A stretch of 10,722 nucleotides of DNA from an uncultured Dysosmobacter sp. (GTDB lineage Bacteria; Bacillota; Clostridia; Oscillospirales; Oscillospiraceae), in NCBI GenBank assembly GCA_934597465.1, contig CAKTSC010000034.1, positions 1-10,722 on the forward strand, read 5' to 3'. Shown piece by piece: positions 1 to 6,497 of the stretch. Both the position numbers and the translations under genes were made by a program. Each line of letters begins with the position of its first letter. The stretch's first letter is position 1. The notes beneath the pieces were generated by a model. The model had not been told where the DNA came from. It did no database searches and was given only the letters and a program-made list of their open reading frames with translations.

Positions 1-45
1 GATGCCGGTGTCCACATCCAGCCAAACAGGGATCCTCTCGCTCAT
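1..45 (-). CDS. Nucleoside hydrolase, second copy (N-terminal fragment, cut by window edge)
   Basis: Only the first 15 codons are present. They read MSERIPVWLDVDTGI, which matches the N-terminal strand and start of the calcium-binding DxDxGxDD motif of inosine-uridine preferring nucleoside hydrolases (family knowledge). The ATG shares an ATGA overlap with the stop of the complete nucleoside hydrolase to its right, and a GGGAGG ribosome binding site lies at about 54-59 within the end of that gene, so translation is probably coupled. It would hydrolyse the N-glycosidic bond of nucleosides to base plus ribose. The fragment is too short to judge specificity or whether the gene is intact beyond the edge; a carbohydrate- or ADP-ribose-type hydrolase using the same motif cannot be excluded. 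Confidence 0.7.
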   Translation of the reverse strand, partial: MSERIPVWLDVDTGI

Positions 46-1016
46 ACCGGCACCTCCCGTCCGTCGTAGAATTTGACTGCCTCCGCCAGGAGATCCGCGA
101 AGCCCTGGGGATCCAGGTTCATGCAGCAGATGGCGTTATCCTCGCCCAGGCGGCCGCTGGCATCGCCCACGGTGCAGCCCCGGCAGTACTCGCCCTGGGT
201 CTCGATGGCCACGTGCATGGGCCGGCGGGTGAAGAGCTCCGGCCGCAGCAGGGACGCCACGGCACAGGGGTCGTGAACGGGGGCCCCGGCGTAGCCGATC
301 TCCCGGTGGAAGCGGTAGAAGAACTCCAGCCAGTCGGCCACGATCCCGGAGACCTGGTTGCCCACGGCGCGGATGCGCTGGAAATCCTCCGGGAAGATGA
401 GGGCCTTCTCGGTGACGTCCAGGCCGCACATCTGGAGGGGCAGGCCGGAGGCGAAGACGGCCTCCGCCGCCTCGGGATCCACCAGGATGTTGAACTCCGC
501 CGCCGCCGTCCAGTTGCCGTAGGCGATGCCGCCGCCCATGACGCTGATGCCGGCGATCTTTTCCTTGAGCTCGGGGTGGGCCAGGAGGAGGGCGGCCACG
601 TTGGTCTCGGGGCCGGTGGCGATGATGACCACCTTATCCTCGGATTCCCGCAAGACCTTCGCCATCAGCTCCACGGCGCTGAGGGGGGAGAGGGGGACGG
701 CGGGCTCCGGCAGGGCCGGGCCGTCCAGCCCGCTCTGGCCGTGGATGTTCCCGGCGGTGATGGGGTCGGAGAAGAGGGGGTGGTGCAGCCCCATGGCGAT
801 GGGGGCGTCGATGCCCAGGAGGGTGCAGATGCGGCGGGCGTTGTAGGTGGTCTTCTCCAGGGTCTGGTTCCCGGCGCAGGTAGTGACGGCCCGGATGTCC
901 AGCTTGGGGCTGGCCTTGGCCAGCACCCAGGCGATGGCGTCATCGTGGCCGGGGTCGCCGTCCAGGATCACCGGGACGGGGCGATCCCCCTGAAAGAGGG
1001 TGGAAAGATCGAACAT
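42..1016 (-). CDS. Inosine-uridine preferring nucleoside hydrolase (IUNH family)
   Basis: This 324-residue cytoplasmic enzyme should hydrolyse ribonucleosides to free base and ribose for salvage. The family's calcium-binding motif is present as DGDPGHDDA at residues 19-27 (D21, D25 and D26 align with D10, D14 and D15 of the Crithidia enzyme). Other family landmarks are AGNQT near 48-52, NIHGQSG near 90-96, MGGG at 160-163, AEFNI..DPEAA at 173-184 and the catalytic-site HDP at 248-250. Length is normal for the family (about 310-330). The start is supported by an AGAAAGGAAG-type ribosome binding site just upstream. It lies 82 bases after the last transporter permease and overlaps a second hydrolase by four bases, which ties it to nucleoside import. 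Specificity within the family (purine, pyrimidine or nonspecific) cannot be read from these motifs. Confidence 0.95.
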   Translation of the reverse strand: MFDLSTLFQGDRPVPVILDGDPGHDDAIAWVLAKASPKLDIRAVTTCAGNQTLEKTTYNARRICTLLGIDAPIAMGLHHPLFSDPITAGNIHGQSGLDGPALPEPAVPLSPLSAVELMAKVLRESEDKVVIIATGPETNVAALLLAHPELKEKIAGISVMGGGIAYGNWTAAAEFNILVDPEAAEAVFASGLPLQMCGLDVTEKALIFPEDFQRIRAVGNQVSGIVADWLEFFYRFHREIGYAGAPVHDPCAVASLLRPELFTRRPMHVAIETQGEYCRGCTVGDASGRLGEDNAICCMNLDPQGFADLLAEAVKFYDGREVPV

Positions 1017-1039
1017 GGATCAGCTTCCTTTCTGAAAGG

Positions 1040-1075
1040 CCCGCCGGGGATCCCCCACAGGGGACCCCCGGCGGG
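1040..1075 (-). other. GC-rich intergenic hairpin between permease and nucleoside hydrolase
   Basis: CCCGCCGGGG (1040-1049) pairs exactly with CCCCGGCGGG (1066-1075), and an inner CCCC/GGGG pairing extends the arm around an ACA loop. On the leftward transcript it follows the permease stop and precedes the hydrolase ribosome binding site. No T-run follows it (the next bases are CCTTTCAG), so it looks like a read-through or mRNA-processing/stabilising hairpin rather than a full intrinsic terminator. It could lower hydrolase expression relative to the transporter. Confidence 0.6.
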
Positions 1076-1098
1076 AAGTCAATGGAGTTTCCGGACGA

Positions 1099-2067
1099 TC
1101 AGGCCTTGGGAGCGGCCTTCTCCAGCGCGGAGGCGGAGTGCTGCTTCTTGACCCGGTGACGGATCACGAGAGCGAAGACCACGAGGCCCAGGATGGTGAC
1201 AAGGTACGGGATGGGCGTCACCAGGTTGGAGTCGATGCCGCGGGAGGAGACCTTGATGCTGAAGGCCTGGGCAAAGCCGAAGACCAGGGCGGAGAGCATG
1301 GAGCCCACGGGCTCGCCGGCGCCCATGGCCTGGGCGGCCAGGGCGATGAAGCCGCGGCCGGCCACCATGTCCAGAGACCAGCCCATGGAGTAGTACATGC
1401 TCATGAAAGCGCCGCCGAAGCCTGCCATCAGGCCGGAGAAGCCGATGGCGATGTACTTGATCTTGAGCACGCTGACGCCCACGGAGGACGCGGCGTTGGG
1501 GTTCTCACCCACGCTGCGGATGTTCAGGCCCAGGGGCGTGCGGTAGAGCAGCACCCAGGTGAGGAACACCAGCAGGAAGGCAACATAGGTCAGGATGCAG
1601 TGCCCGGAGAGGATGGGCCCCAGCACCGGGATATCCTTGATGAGGGGGATATTCCAGGAGGGGATCTGGTGGGCGGCGGTGATGAGGGAGGTGGTGGAGG
1701 CCAGGGCCTTGCCCTCGGTCTGCTGGGTGATGACCTTCACCAGGAACAGGGTGCCGCCGGAGCCGATCATGTTCACGGCGATACCCGTGAGGATGATGTC
1801 CGTCTTCAGGTTGAAGGCGAAGAAGCCCATCAGGAGGGACACCAGCACGCCGCAGAAGAGGGCGACCACGAGGCCCACGGCCCAGGAGCCGCTCCAATAG
1901 GTGGTGAGGGAGCCGAAGAGGGCGGCCACCATCATGGTGCCCTCGAGGCCGATGTTGGAGACGCCGGCCTTCTCGCCCACCACGGCGCCCAGGGTGGCGA
2001 AGAGGATGGGCGCGGTGATGCGCAGGATGGAGAAGAAGAAATCGGTGGTAAAGATCAGCTGCAGCAT
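1099..2067 (-). CDS. Nucleoside ABC transporter permease (NupQ/PnrE-like)
   Basis: This is one of the two membrane subunits of a BmpA-type nucleoside importer. The 322-residue protein is strongly hydrophobic, with segments near residues 12-31, 45-56, 62-86, 90-112, 155-174, 204-226, 237-248, 255-272 and 286-303. It carries the branched-chain/ribose-type permease signature GEKAGVSNIGLEG at 31-43 and the cytoplasmic coupling segment RTPLGLNIRSVGENP at 176-190 followed by a Gly-rich helix. A basic tail (RHRVKKQH) suggests a cytoplasmic C-terminus. Its start is one base after the stop of the upstream permease, with a GGAAGGGAG site inside that gene's end, so the two are co-translated. The order lipoprotein-ATPase-permease-permease is that of Bacillus NupNOPQ. 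General sugar permeases share the fold, but the lipoprotein partner favours nucleosides. Confidence 0.92.
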   Translation of the reverse strand: MLQLIFTTDFFFSILRITAPILFATLGAVVGEKAGVSNIGLEGTMMVAALFGSLTTYWSGSWAVGLVVALFCGVLVSLLMGFFAFNLKTDIILTGIAVNMIGSGGTLFLVKVITQQTEGKALASTTSLITAAHQIPSWNIPLIKDIPVLGPILSGHCILTYVAFLLVFLTWVLLYRTPLGLNIRSVGENPNAASSVGVSVLKIKYIAIGFSGLMAGFGGAFMSMYYSMGWSLDMVAGRGFIALAAQAMGAGEPVGSMLSALVFGFAQAFSIKVSSRGIDSNLVTPIPYLVTILGLVVFALVIRHRVKKQHSASALEKAAPKA

Positions 2068-2068
2068 C

Positions 2069-3232
2069 TTACTTCACGCTCCCTTCCGCGGTCTCGGCCG
2101 CTGCGGCCTTCTGGGCGGCCAGCTCCTCCTGGGCGCCCTTGACCACCAGGCGCTGGCGGTAACCGGCCAGGAACTGCTTGGCGGCGAAGAAGACGAAGAT
2201 GACGGCCTGCAGGATGTCGATGAGCTGAGAGGGGACGCCGCAGTAGGTGCTCATGAGGCTGCAGCCCTTGTTGAGATAGGCCATGAAGAAGGCGGCCAGG
2301 GGGACGAAGGCGGGGTTGTTGCCCGCGAGGATGGCAACGGTGATGCCCGTCCAGCCGTAGCCCGGCAGGGCGTTCCAGCTGTAGGCGGAGTAGCGGCCCA
2401 GCATCTCCACGCCGCCGCCGATGCCGGCCAGCGCGCCGCCCAGCACCTGGGAGAGGATGATGATGGCGGCCACGTTCATGCCGGAGTAGCGGGCAAAGTC
2501 CTGGTTGATGCCGATCATGCGGATGCCGTAGCCCCAGCGGGTGCGGTACATGAAGAGGGCGGTGATCACCACGAAGATCAGGGCGATGACGAAGCCCCAG
2601 GTCAGCATGGAGCCGTTGTCGATGAGGGGGGCGATGCGGGCCTGCTCCTGGAAGGGATAGCTCTGGATCTGGCCCTTGGTCTTGTCCGCCAGGTGGGTGT
2701 TCAGCACGTACTTGATGAAGTACATGACCACGTAGTTCAGCATCAGGGAGTTCACCATCTCGCTGACGCCCAGCTTGGCCTTCAGCAGGGCGGGGATCAG
2801 CATCATCACGGCGACGGCCGCGGCGGCGGCCAGCACCGCCACCACCGGCAGGACGCCGGCGGGCAGGGGCACGTACACCGCCACCATGGCGGAGACGAAG
2901 GCGCCCAGCATGATGCCGCCCTCCGCGCCCAGGTTGAACTGGTTGGCGGAGAACATGACGCAGGTGGCAAGGCCGGTGAAGATGGTGGGGATCATGGCCG
3001 CCAGCACGTCACAGATGTTCTTGAAGTTGATGCTGCCGTTGGCCCGGAAGAGGGGCCCGATCAGCAGCTGCCGCAGGGCGGCCAGGGTGGCGCCGAAGCG
3101 ATCCCCCTCCGAAGAGACGAAGATCAGGATGGCGGCCACCAGGATGGCGATGCCGATGGCGGCAGCGCCCCGGACCACGGTAAAGGTCAGGCTCCGTCGG
3201 CGGGCGGCCTGCATGGCTTTCTTCTCATTCAT
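2069..3232 (-). CDS. Nucleoside ABC transporter permease (NupP/PnrD-like)
   Basis: This 387-residue protein is the second membrane subunit of the importer. It has an N-terminal positively charged stretch (residues 4-13), a first helix around 18-40, an extracytoplasmic loop, and then a series of hydrophobic segments to about residue 355. The family motif FSANQFNLGAEGG lies at 94-106 and the coupling segment RTRWGYGIRMIGINQ at 230-244. The last 30 residues are Ala/Glu rich and polar. The frame is open upstream to 3301, but the ATG at 3232 is preferred because AGGAGGG lies seven bases before it and the hydrophobic family N-terminus follows. That start overlaps the ATPase stop by eight bases, which indicates translational coupling. 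Confidence 0.93.
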   Translation of the reverse strand: MNEKKAMQAARRRSLTFTVVRGAAAIGIAILVAAILIFVSSEGDRFGATLAALRQLLIGPLFRANGSINFKNICDVLAAMIPTIFTGLATCVMFSANQFNLGAEGGIMLGAFVSAMVAVYVPLPAGVLPVVAVLAAAAAVAVMMLIPALLKAKLGVSEMVNSLMLNYVVMYFIKYVLNTHLADKTKGQIQSYPFQEQARIAPLIDNGSMLTWGFVIALIFVVITALFMYRTRWGYGIRMIGINQDFARYSGMNVAAIIILSQVLGGALAGIGGGVEMLGRYSAYSWNALPGYGWTGITVAILAGNNPAFVPLAAFFMAYLNKGCSLMSTYCGVPSQLIDILQAVIFVFFAAKQFLAGYRQRLVVKGAQEELAAQKAAAAETAEGSVK

Positions 3233-4784
3233 GGCAAACCCTCCTGACTTCCTCCGGTGTCTGCCGCTTGAGGCCCAGCATGTACTCGCCCATGACCTCA
3301 TCGCTGAGTTCGGAGGTATCCTCGAAATAGGCGGCGATGTGGCCGCCGCACATGACCATGAGGCTGTCGGAGAGCTCCATGACCTCGTTGAGGTCGGCGG
3401 AGACCAGCAGCACGGCCACGCCCGCGCGGCTCAGCTCCACCAGCTTCCTGCGGATGAACTCCGTGGCGCCCACGTCGATGCCGCGGGTGGGCTGGTCGGC
3501 GATGATGAGGCAGGGATCGTTGGAGAACTCCCGGGCCACCACCACCTTCTGGATGTTGCCGCCGGAGAGGTTGTCCACCCGCTGGGAACCGGACTTGCAG
3601 AGGACGGTATAGTCCTTTATCAGCTGATCCACCTCGGCGTGGATGGCCTTCATGTCAAACATGGGGCCCTTGTTGAGGCGTTTGGCGCCGCAGCGGTCGG
3701 AGATCATATTCTCCTGAATGCTGGCGGCCCCGGCGATACCGTAGAGCATCCGGTCCTCCGGCACCAGGGAGACGCCCTTCTCCCGGATCTTCCGCTGGGA
3801 GACGCCCAGGATGTTCTCGCCGTTCACCGTGGCGGTGCCGGCGTTGGGGACGTTCAGGTGGAAGAGCATATCCACCAGCTCCTTCTGGCCGTTGCCCTCC
3901 ACGCCCGCGATGCCCAGGATCTCGCCCCGGCGGAGGGAGAAGGAGACCTTGTCCAGCATTTTCTTGCCCCACTCGTTGACGTATTCCAGATCCCGGACCC
4001 GGAGAACCTCCTCCTTGGGCTGGGCCTTGTCCTTCTGGACTTTCAGCACGACGTCGCGGCCCACCATCAGGCGGGAGATCTCCTGGGGGGTCACGTCTTT
4101 GGTCTCGTGGACGCCCATGGACTTGCCGCCCCGGAGGATGGTCATGCGGTCGGTGATCTCCATGATCTCGTTGAGCTTATGGGAGATGAAGATCAGCGTA
4201 TATCCCTGATTTTTCAGGTTCACCAGCTCTTTGAAGAGCTCGGTCGTTTCCTGTGTGGTAAGGACGGCGGTGGGCTCGTCCAGGATCAGGATCTTGGCGC
4301 CGCGGACGAGAGCCTTCAGGATCTCCACCTTCTGCTTCATGCCCACGGGGATGTCCATGACCTTGGCGTTGGGGTCCACCTCCAGATTGAACTTCCTGGA
4401 GTATTCCTCCGTGATCTCCACGGCCTTCTTCTTATCGATGAAAAGGCCGGACTTCTTGGGCACCATGCCCAGGACCATGTTTTCCGCCACGGTGAGACTG
4501 GGGACCAGCATGAAGTGCTGGTGCACCATGCCGATGCCCTTGGAGATGGCCACCGTGGGGGAGGAGAGATTGACCTTCTCTCCGTTGACCCAGATCTCGC
4601 CCGAGGTGGGCTGCTCCAGGCCGAACAGCATCTTCATCAGCGTGGATTTGCCCGCGCCGTTCTCGCCCATCAGCGCGTGGATCTCGCCCTTGCGGACGTT
4701 GAGATCCACATCCTGGTTGGCGGCGATGCCGTTGGGATACACCTTGGTGATCCCTTTCATTTGAACGACATATTCTTCTGCCAT
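3225..4784 (-). CDS. Nucleoside ABC transporter ATP-binding protein, two-domain (NupO/PnrC-like)
   Basis: This 519-residue protein is a tandem ATPase that powers the two permeases. Domain 1 (about 5-240) has Walker A GENGAGKST at 40-48, Q-loop Q89, a signature variant PVGMKQK at 146-152, Walker B ILILDEP at 165-171 and H-loop H202. Domain 2 (about 260-505) has a degenerate P-loop GVEGNGQKE at 294-302 without the GKS/T, the signature LSGGN at 406-410, Walker B with Gln (LIIADQ, 426-431) and Ala463 at the H-loop position. One competent and one degenerate ATP site is usual for the sugar/nucleoside class. Domain 1's nucleotide is completed by domain 2's canonical signature. The open frame extends to 4934, but GGGAGG at 4795-4800 and the family N-terminus pick the ATG at 4784. 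Confidence 0.96.
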   Translation of the reverse strand: MAEEYVVQMKGITKVYPNGIAANQDVDLNVRKGEIHALMGENGAGKSTLMKMLFGLEQPTSGEIWVNGEKVNLSSPTVAISKGIGMVHQHFMLVPSLTVAENMVLGMVPKKSGLFIDKKKAVEITEEYSRKFNLEVDPNAKVMDIPVGMKQKVEILKALVRGAKILILDEPTAVLTTQETTELFKELVNLKNQGYTLIFISHKLNEIMEITDRMTILRGGKSMGVHETKDVTPQEISRLMVGRDVVLKVQKDKAQPKEEVLRVRDLEYVNEWGKKMLDKVSFSLRRGEILGIAGVEGNGQKELVDMLFHLNVPNAGTATVNGENILGVSQRKIREKGVSLVPEDRMLYGIAGAASIQENMISDRCGAKRLNKGPMFDMKAIHAEVDQLIKDYTVLCKSGSQRVDNLSGGNIQKVVVAREFSNDPCLIIADQPTRGIDVGATEFIRRKLVELSRAGVAVLLVSADLNEVMELSDSLMVMCGGHIAAYFEDTSELSDEVMGEYMLGLKRQTPEEVRRVCHE

Positions 4785-4794
4785 GCTGGGGGTC

Positions 4795-4800
4795 CCTCCC
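4795..4800 (-). promoter_or_regulatory. Ribosome binding site deciding the ATPase start
   Basis: GGGAGG on the minus strand lies 10 bases before the ATG at 4784. The longer reading frame to 4934 has an Arg/Pro-rich extension unlike ABC ATPases and no comparable site, so 4784 is the chosen start. Confidence 0.75.
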
Positions 4801-4866
4801 GTTCTATGATTGCCGCGCGGTGGCGGTGTGAGCCGCCGGAACGGAGACCGCGCCTGCCAGGGGTCT

Positions 4867-4907
4867 GCCGGGGACAGGGCGCACCGCCCCGGGCGGCCAG
4901 CCCCGGC
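4867..4907 (-). other. Structured 5' region upstream of the ATPase, alternative hairpins
   Basis: GCCGGGG (4867-4873) pairs with CCCCGGC (4901-4907). Inside, GGGCG (4877-4881) can pair with CGCCC (4885-4889), but the latter bases can instead form CCGCCC/GGGCGG (4884-4889 with 4891-4896). The two inner pairings exclude each other. This lies in the 266-base stretch between lipoprotein and ATPase. A regulatory role is inference; GC-rich spacer DNA can form such arms by chance. Confidence 0.4.
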
Positions 4908-4982
4908 GTTTCTTTGCGGGAACTTTACGCGCACCGGCGAAAATTTGCAGAAGCTTTACGCAAATCCCCGCCGCTATCCGAA

Positions 4983-5012
4983 GGAAGGGGGCTGGAGACC
5001 CAGCCCCCTTCC
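4983..5012 (-). terminator. Hairpin after the lipoprotein gene (partial terminator or mRNA 3'-end protector)
   Basis: A perfect 12-bp stem GGAAGGGGGCTG (4983-4994) with CAGCCCCCTTCC (5001-5012), extended by one G-C pair to leave a four-base loop, begins 39 bases downstream of the lipoprotein stop. On the leftward transcript it is followed by TTCGGATAG rather than a true T-run. Such a structure often lets the abundant binding-protein message end or be protected here while some transcription continues into the ATPase and permeases (established for many ABC operons; inferred here). Confidence 0.65.
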
Positions 5013-5050
5013 AAGGGTTACAGGAATGTTGGTGCCGAAGCGGTCAGCGG

Positions 5051-6193
5051 TTAGGGCTGGACCTCGTTCTTCAGCTGGACGGCCAGATCGGGGCCACCCT
5101 CGGCGAGGGCGGAATCCACGGTGATCTCACCGTTCTTGATGGCCTCCTCGGCGGCGGTGATGGCAGCCTTCAGGTCATCGTTGGCATAGGTGGCGAAGTT
5201 CTTGTCGGTGACGATGCCGACGCCGCCCTCAGCGAGGCCCAGGGAGACTTCCTGGCCGAAGTAGGTGCGGCCGGCGTCCATCTCGTCGAAGAACCAGATG
5301 AGGGAGTTGCCGATGTTCTTCAGGCCGGAGGTCAGGGTGATGGCGGCCAGGTCAGAGCTCAGGGTCAGCTCCTGGTCGGAGTCAACGCCCAGGAAGTAGG
5401 CCTTGCCGGTCTCGAAGGCGGCCTCGGCGGCGCCGTTGCCGGCGTTGCCAGCCACGCCCCAGATGAGGTCGCAGTGGTTGTCGTTGATCATGGACAGGCC
5501 ATACTCCTTGGCGATGGAGGTATCAACGTAGTCGTTGGTGTAGCGGACGTCGACCTTGATGTCGGGGTTGACGGACTTGGCGCCCTCGATGTAGCCGATG
5601 AGGAAGTCGTTGATGACGGGGGAATCCACGCCGCCGACGAAGCCGATGACGGCATCCTCATTGATCTTCTCAATGGAGGTATCGGTGGTCAGGGTGGCGG
5701 CGAAGATGCCCATGAGGTAGCCCATGTCGTTCTGCTTGTAGGTGATGTTCATGACATTGGCGCTCTGGCCGGCATAGGTGTTGTCGTCGAAGATGACGTA
5801 CTTCTGATCGGGATACTGATCGGCAACTTCCTTCAGGAAGTCGGGCATCTGGTAAGTACCGCAGATGACGACGTCATACTCGCCGGAAGCGGAGACCTCA
5901 TAGAGAGTGTCCTTCCACTTGGGCTTGTCTTCATCCAGACCGCCCATCTCGATGGTGGTGAGGGTGATGCGGCCGTCAGCCTTCAGCTGATCGAGGCCGG
6001 CCTCGGCGGAGTCAAAGAAGGACTTGTCGCCCAGGTTGCCGTTGACGAGGTAGACCACGTTGTAGACCTTGGTCCCCTCACCGCTGGTGGCGGAGCCGGA
6101 ACCGGAGCCAGCGGGGGTGTTGTTCTGGTTGCCGCAGGCAGCCAGGGACAGCACCATGGCCAGCGCGAGGAGCAGTGCTGCAAACTTCTTCAT
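5051..6193 (-). CDS. Nucleoside-binding lipoprotein of an ABC importer (BmpA/PnrA/NupN family)
   Basis: This 380-residue protein should capture nucleosides outside the membrane and deliver them to the permeases. It has a lipoprotein signal peptide: MKK, a hydrophobic core at 4-19 and lipobox LAAC with Cys20, followed by a Gly/Ser/Thr-rich linker (21-41). The mature domain shows BMP-family landmarks: NLGDKSFFDSAEAGL at 53-67, IGFVGGVDSPVINDF at 183-197, GYIEGAK at 200-206, GVAGNAGNGAAEAA at 246-259, FLGVDSDQ at 267-274 and LAEGGVGI at 320-327. The frame is open to 6268, but GGGAGG at 6201-6206 and the signal peptide fix the start at 6193. Treponema PnrA and Bacillus NupN bind purine or broader nucleosides (family knowledge); autoinducer-2 or other ligands are less likely given the salvage enzymes alongside. 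Confidence 0.95.
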   Translation of the reverse strand: MKKFAALLLALAMVLSLAACGNQNNTPAGSGSGSATSGEGTKVYNVVYLVNGNLGDKSFFDSAEAGLDQLKADGRITLTTIEMGGLDEDKPKWKDTLYEVSASGEYDVVICGTYQMPDFLKEVADQYPDQKYVIFDDNTYAGQSANVMNITYKQNDMGYLMGIFAATLTTDTSIEKINEDAVIGFVGGVDSPVINDFLIGYIEGAKSVNPDIKVDVRYTNDYVDTSIAKEYGLSMINDNHCDLIWGVAGNAGNGAAEAAFETGKAYFLGVDSDQELTLSSDLAAITLTSGLKNIGNSLIWFFDEMDAGRTYFGQEVSLGLAEGGVGIVTDKNFATYANDDLKAAITAAEEAIKNGEITVDSALAEGGPDLAVQLKNEVQP

Positions 6194-6200
6194 GAAATAA

Positions 6201-6206
6201 CCTCCC
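6201..6206 (-). promoter_or_regulatory. Ribosome binding site deciding the lipoprotein start
   Basis: GGGAGG on the minus strand lies seven bases before the ATG at 6193, directly in front of a textbook lipoprotein signal peptide. This rules out the longer in-frame start at 6268, which lies about where the predicted transcript begins. Confidence 0.85.
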
Positions 6207-6277
6207 GAAAAAATATATCCCGAATGCGTGAAGTTTTTAACGTAAATTTCGCAACTTTGCCGCATCAAGACGCAAAT

Positions 6278-6306
6278 ATTGTAATCGTTTTAAATAGGCT
6301 TGTCAA
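6278..6306 (-). promoter_or_regulatory. SigA-type promoter of the transporter operon
   Basis: On the minus strand TTGACA (6306-6301) and TACAAT (6283-6278) are separated by 17 bases. This is a perfect -35 and a one-mismatch -10. Transcription would begin near 6271, giving a leader of about 78 bases before the lipoprotein ATG. I saw no purine riboswitch core in that leader. Confidence 0.85.
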
Positions 6307-6334
6307 ACTTCCTGAAACATTTTTTCTGTTTTGA

Positions 6335-6347
6335 CCAAAAATTTTGG
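6335..6347. promoter_or_regulatory. Palindrome CCAAAA-A-TTTTGG, candidate operator
   Basis: The six-base arms at 6335-6340 and 6342-6347 match perfectly around one A. It lies just upstream of the leftward -35 and about 45 bases upstream of the rightward -35, a natural place for a dimeric regulator. The regulator is unknown, and AT-rich palindromes of this size can arise by chance. Confidence 0.35.
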
Positions 6348-6355
6348 CCGTTTCT

Positions 6356-6464
6356 CTGCCATTTGACCGAGGCCAGCCCTGCCATTTGTCCTTGACGGAC
6401 GGTCTCGGCGGAGAGTATGCTAATAGAGAGATTATCTGCCGTTTTGCCCGCCGGGCATTTGTCC
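6356..6464 (+). repeat. Three direct copies of CATTTGWCC in the divergent control region
   Basis: CTGCCATTTG followed by ACC occurs at 6356-6368 and by TCC at 6379-6391. The two 13-base copies differ at one position and start 23 bases apart, about two helical turns. A shorter copy, GCATTTGTCC, occurs at 6455-6464 between the leader hairpins. The first two sit just upstream of, and abutting, the candidate rightward -35 (TTGACG at 6392), as activator or repressor sites would. Confidence 0.5.
6392..6421 (+). promoter_or_regulatory. Candidate promoter of the adenosine deaminase operon
   Basis: TTGACG (6392-6397) and TATGCT (6416-6421) are 18 bases apart. The -35 has one mismatch and the -10 has two but keeps the key first TA and last T. 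Transcription would start near 6428, with a leader of about 70 bases. It is weaker than the leftward promoter, consistent with a need for activation, but this is inference. Confidence 0.5.
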
Positions 6465-6477
6465 GCCGCGGGCGGAC
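6445..6477 (+). other. Two small hairpins in the adenosine deaminase leader
   Basis: TGCCC/GGGCA (6445-6449 with 6453-6457) forms a short arm, and GTCCGCC/GGCGGAC (6461-6467 with 6471-6477) forms a perfect 7-bp stem with a GCG loop. The second ends three bases before the GGAAAGGAG ribosome binding site. Neither is followed by a T-run. They could tune translation or message stability. Confidence 0.45.
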
Positions 6478-6480
6478 AGG

Positions 6481-6487
6481 AAAGGAG
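6481..6487 (+). promoter_or_regulatory. Ribosome binding site deciding the adenosine deaminase start
   Basis: AAAGGAG lies 10 bases before the ATG at 6498. The open frame extends back to 6417, but that start would fall within the candidate -10 and lacks both a binding site and family sequence. Confidence 0.8.
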
Positions 6488-6497
6488 AAGCTGCCGT

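Larger units (their letters stand above)
6194..6497. promoter_or_regulatory. Divergent control region between the two nucleoside operons
   Basis: These 304 bases have no credible gene. They are much more AT-rich than their surroundings over about 6194-6360. They hold the leftward promoter (6278-6306), a candidate rightward promoter (6392-6421), a 13-base CCAAAA-A-TTTTGG palindrome (6335-6347), three direct copies of CATTTGWCC (6360-6368, 6383-6391, 6456-6464) and two small hairpins in the rightward leader. The shared layout suggests joint control of import and salvage. No recognised PurR box or riboswitch was identified by eye. Confidence 0.7.

Noticed and set aside
213..1151. Long plus-strand open frame opposite the nucleoside hydrolase
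   Set aside because: It is a Gly/Asp/His-rich shadow frame caused by GC-biased codons on the other strand; it has no family resemblance and lies antisense to a clear enzyme. The same applies to the long plus-strand frames at 1138-2142, 1901-3247 and 2775-5054, and the minus-strand frame at 7517-9220.
3225..4784. Missing Walker A Lys and altered Walker B Glu in the ATPase's second domain as a sign of decay
   Set aside because: Degeneracy of the second ATP site, including Gly-Asn-Gly-Gln and Asp-Gln-Pro-Thr, is usual in sugar and nucleoside two-domain ATPases, so it is not evidence of a broken gene.
4785..4934. N-terminal extension of the ATPase to an ATG at 4934
   Set aside because: The extra 50 residues are Arg/Pro rich and unlike ABC ATPases, and the strong ribosome binding site lies before the ATG at 4784.
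6194..6271. Purine or other nucleoside-related riboswitch in the lipoprotein leader
   Set aside because: The conserved loop sequences of the purine riboswitch and a following expression-platform terminator were not found; the leader is short and AT-rich.
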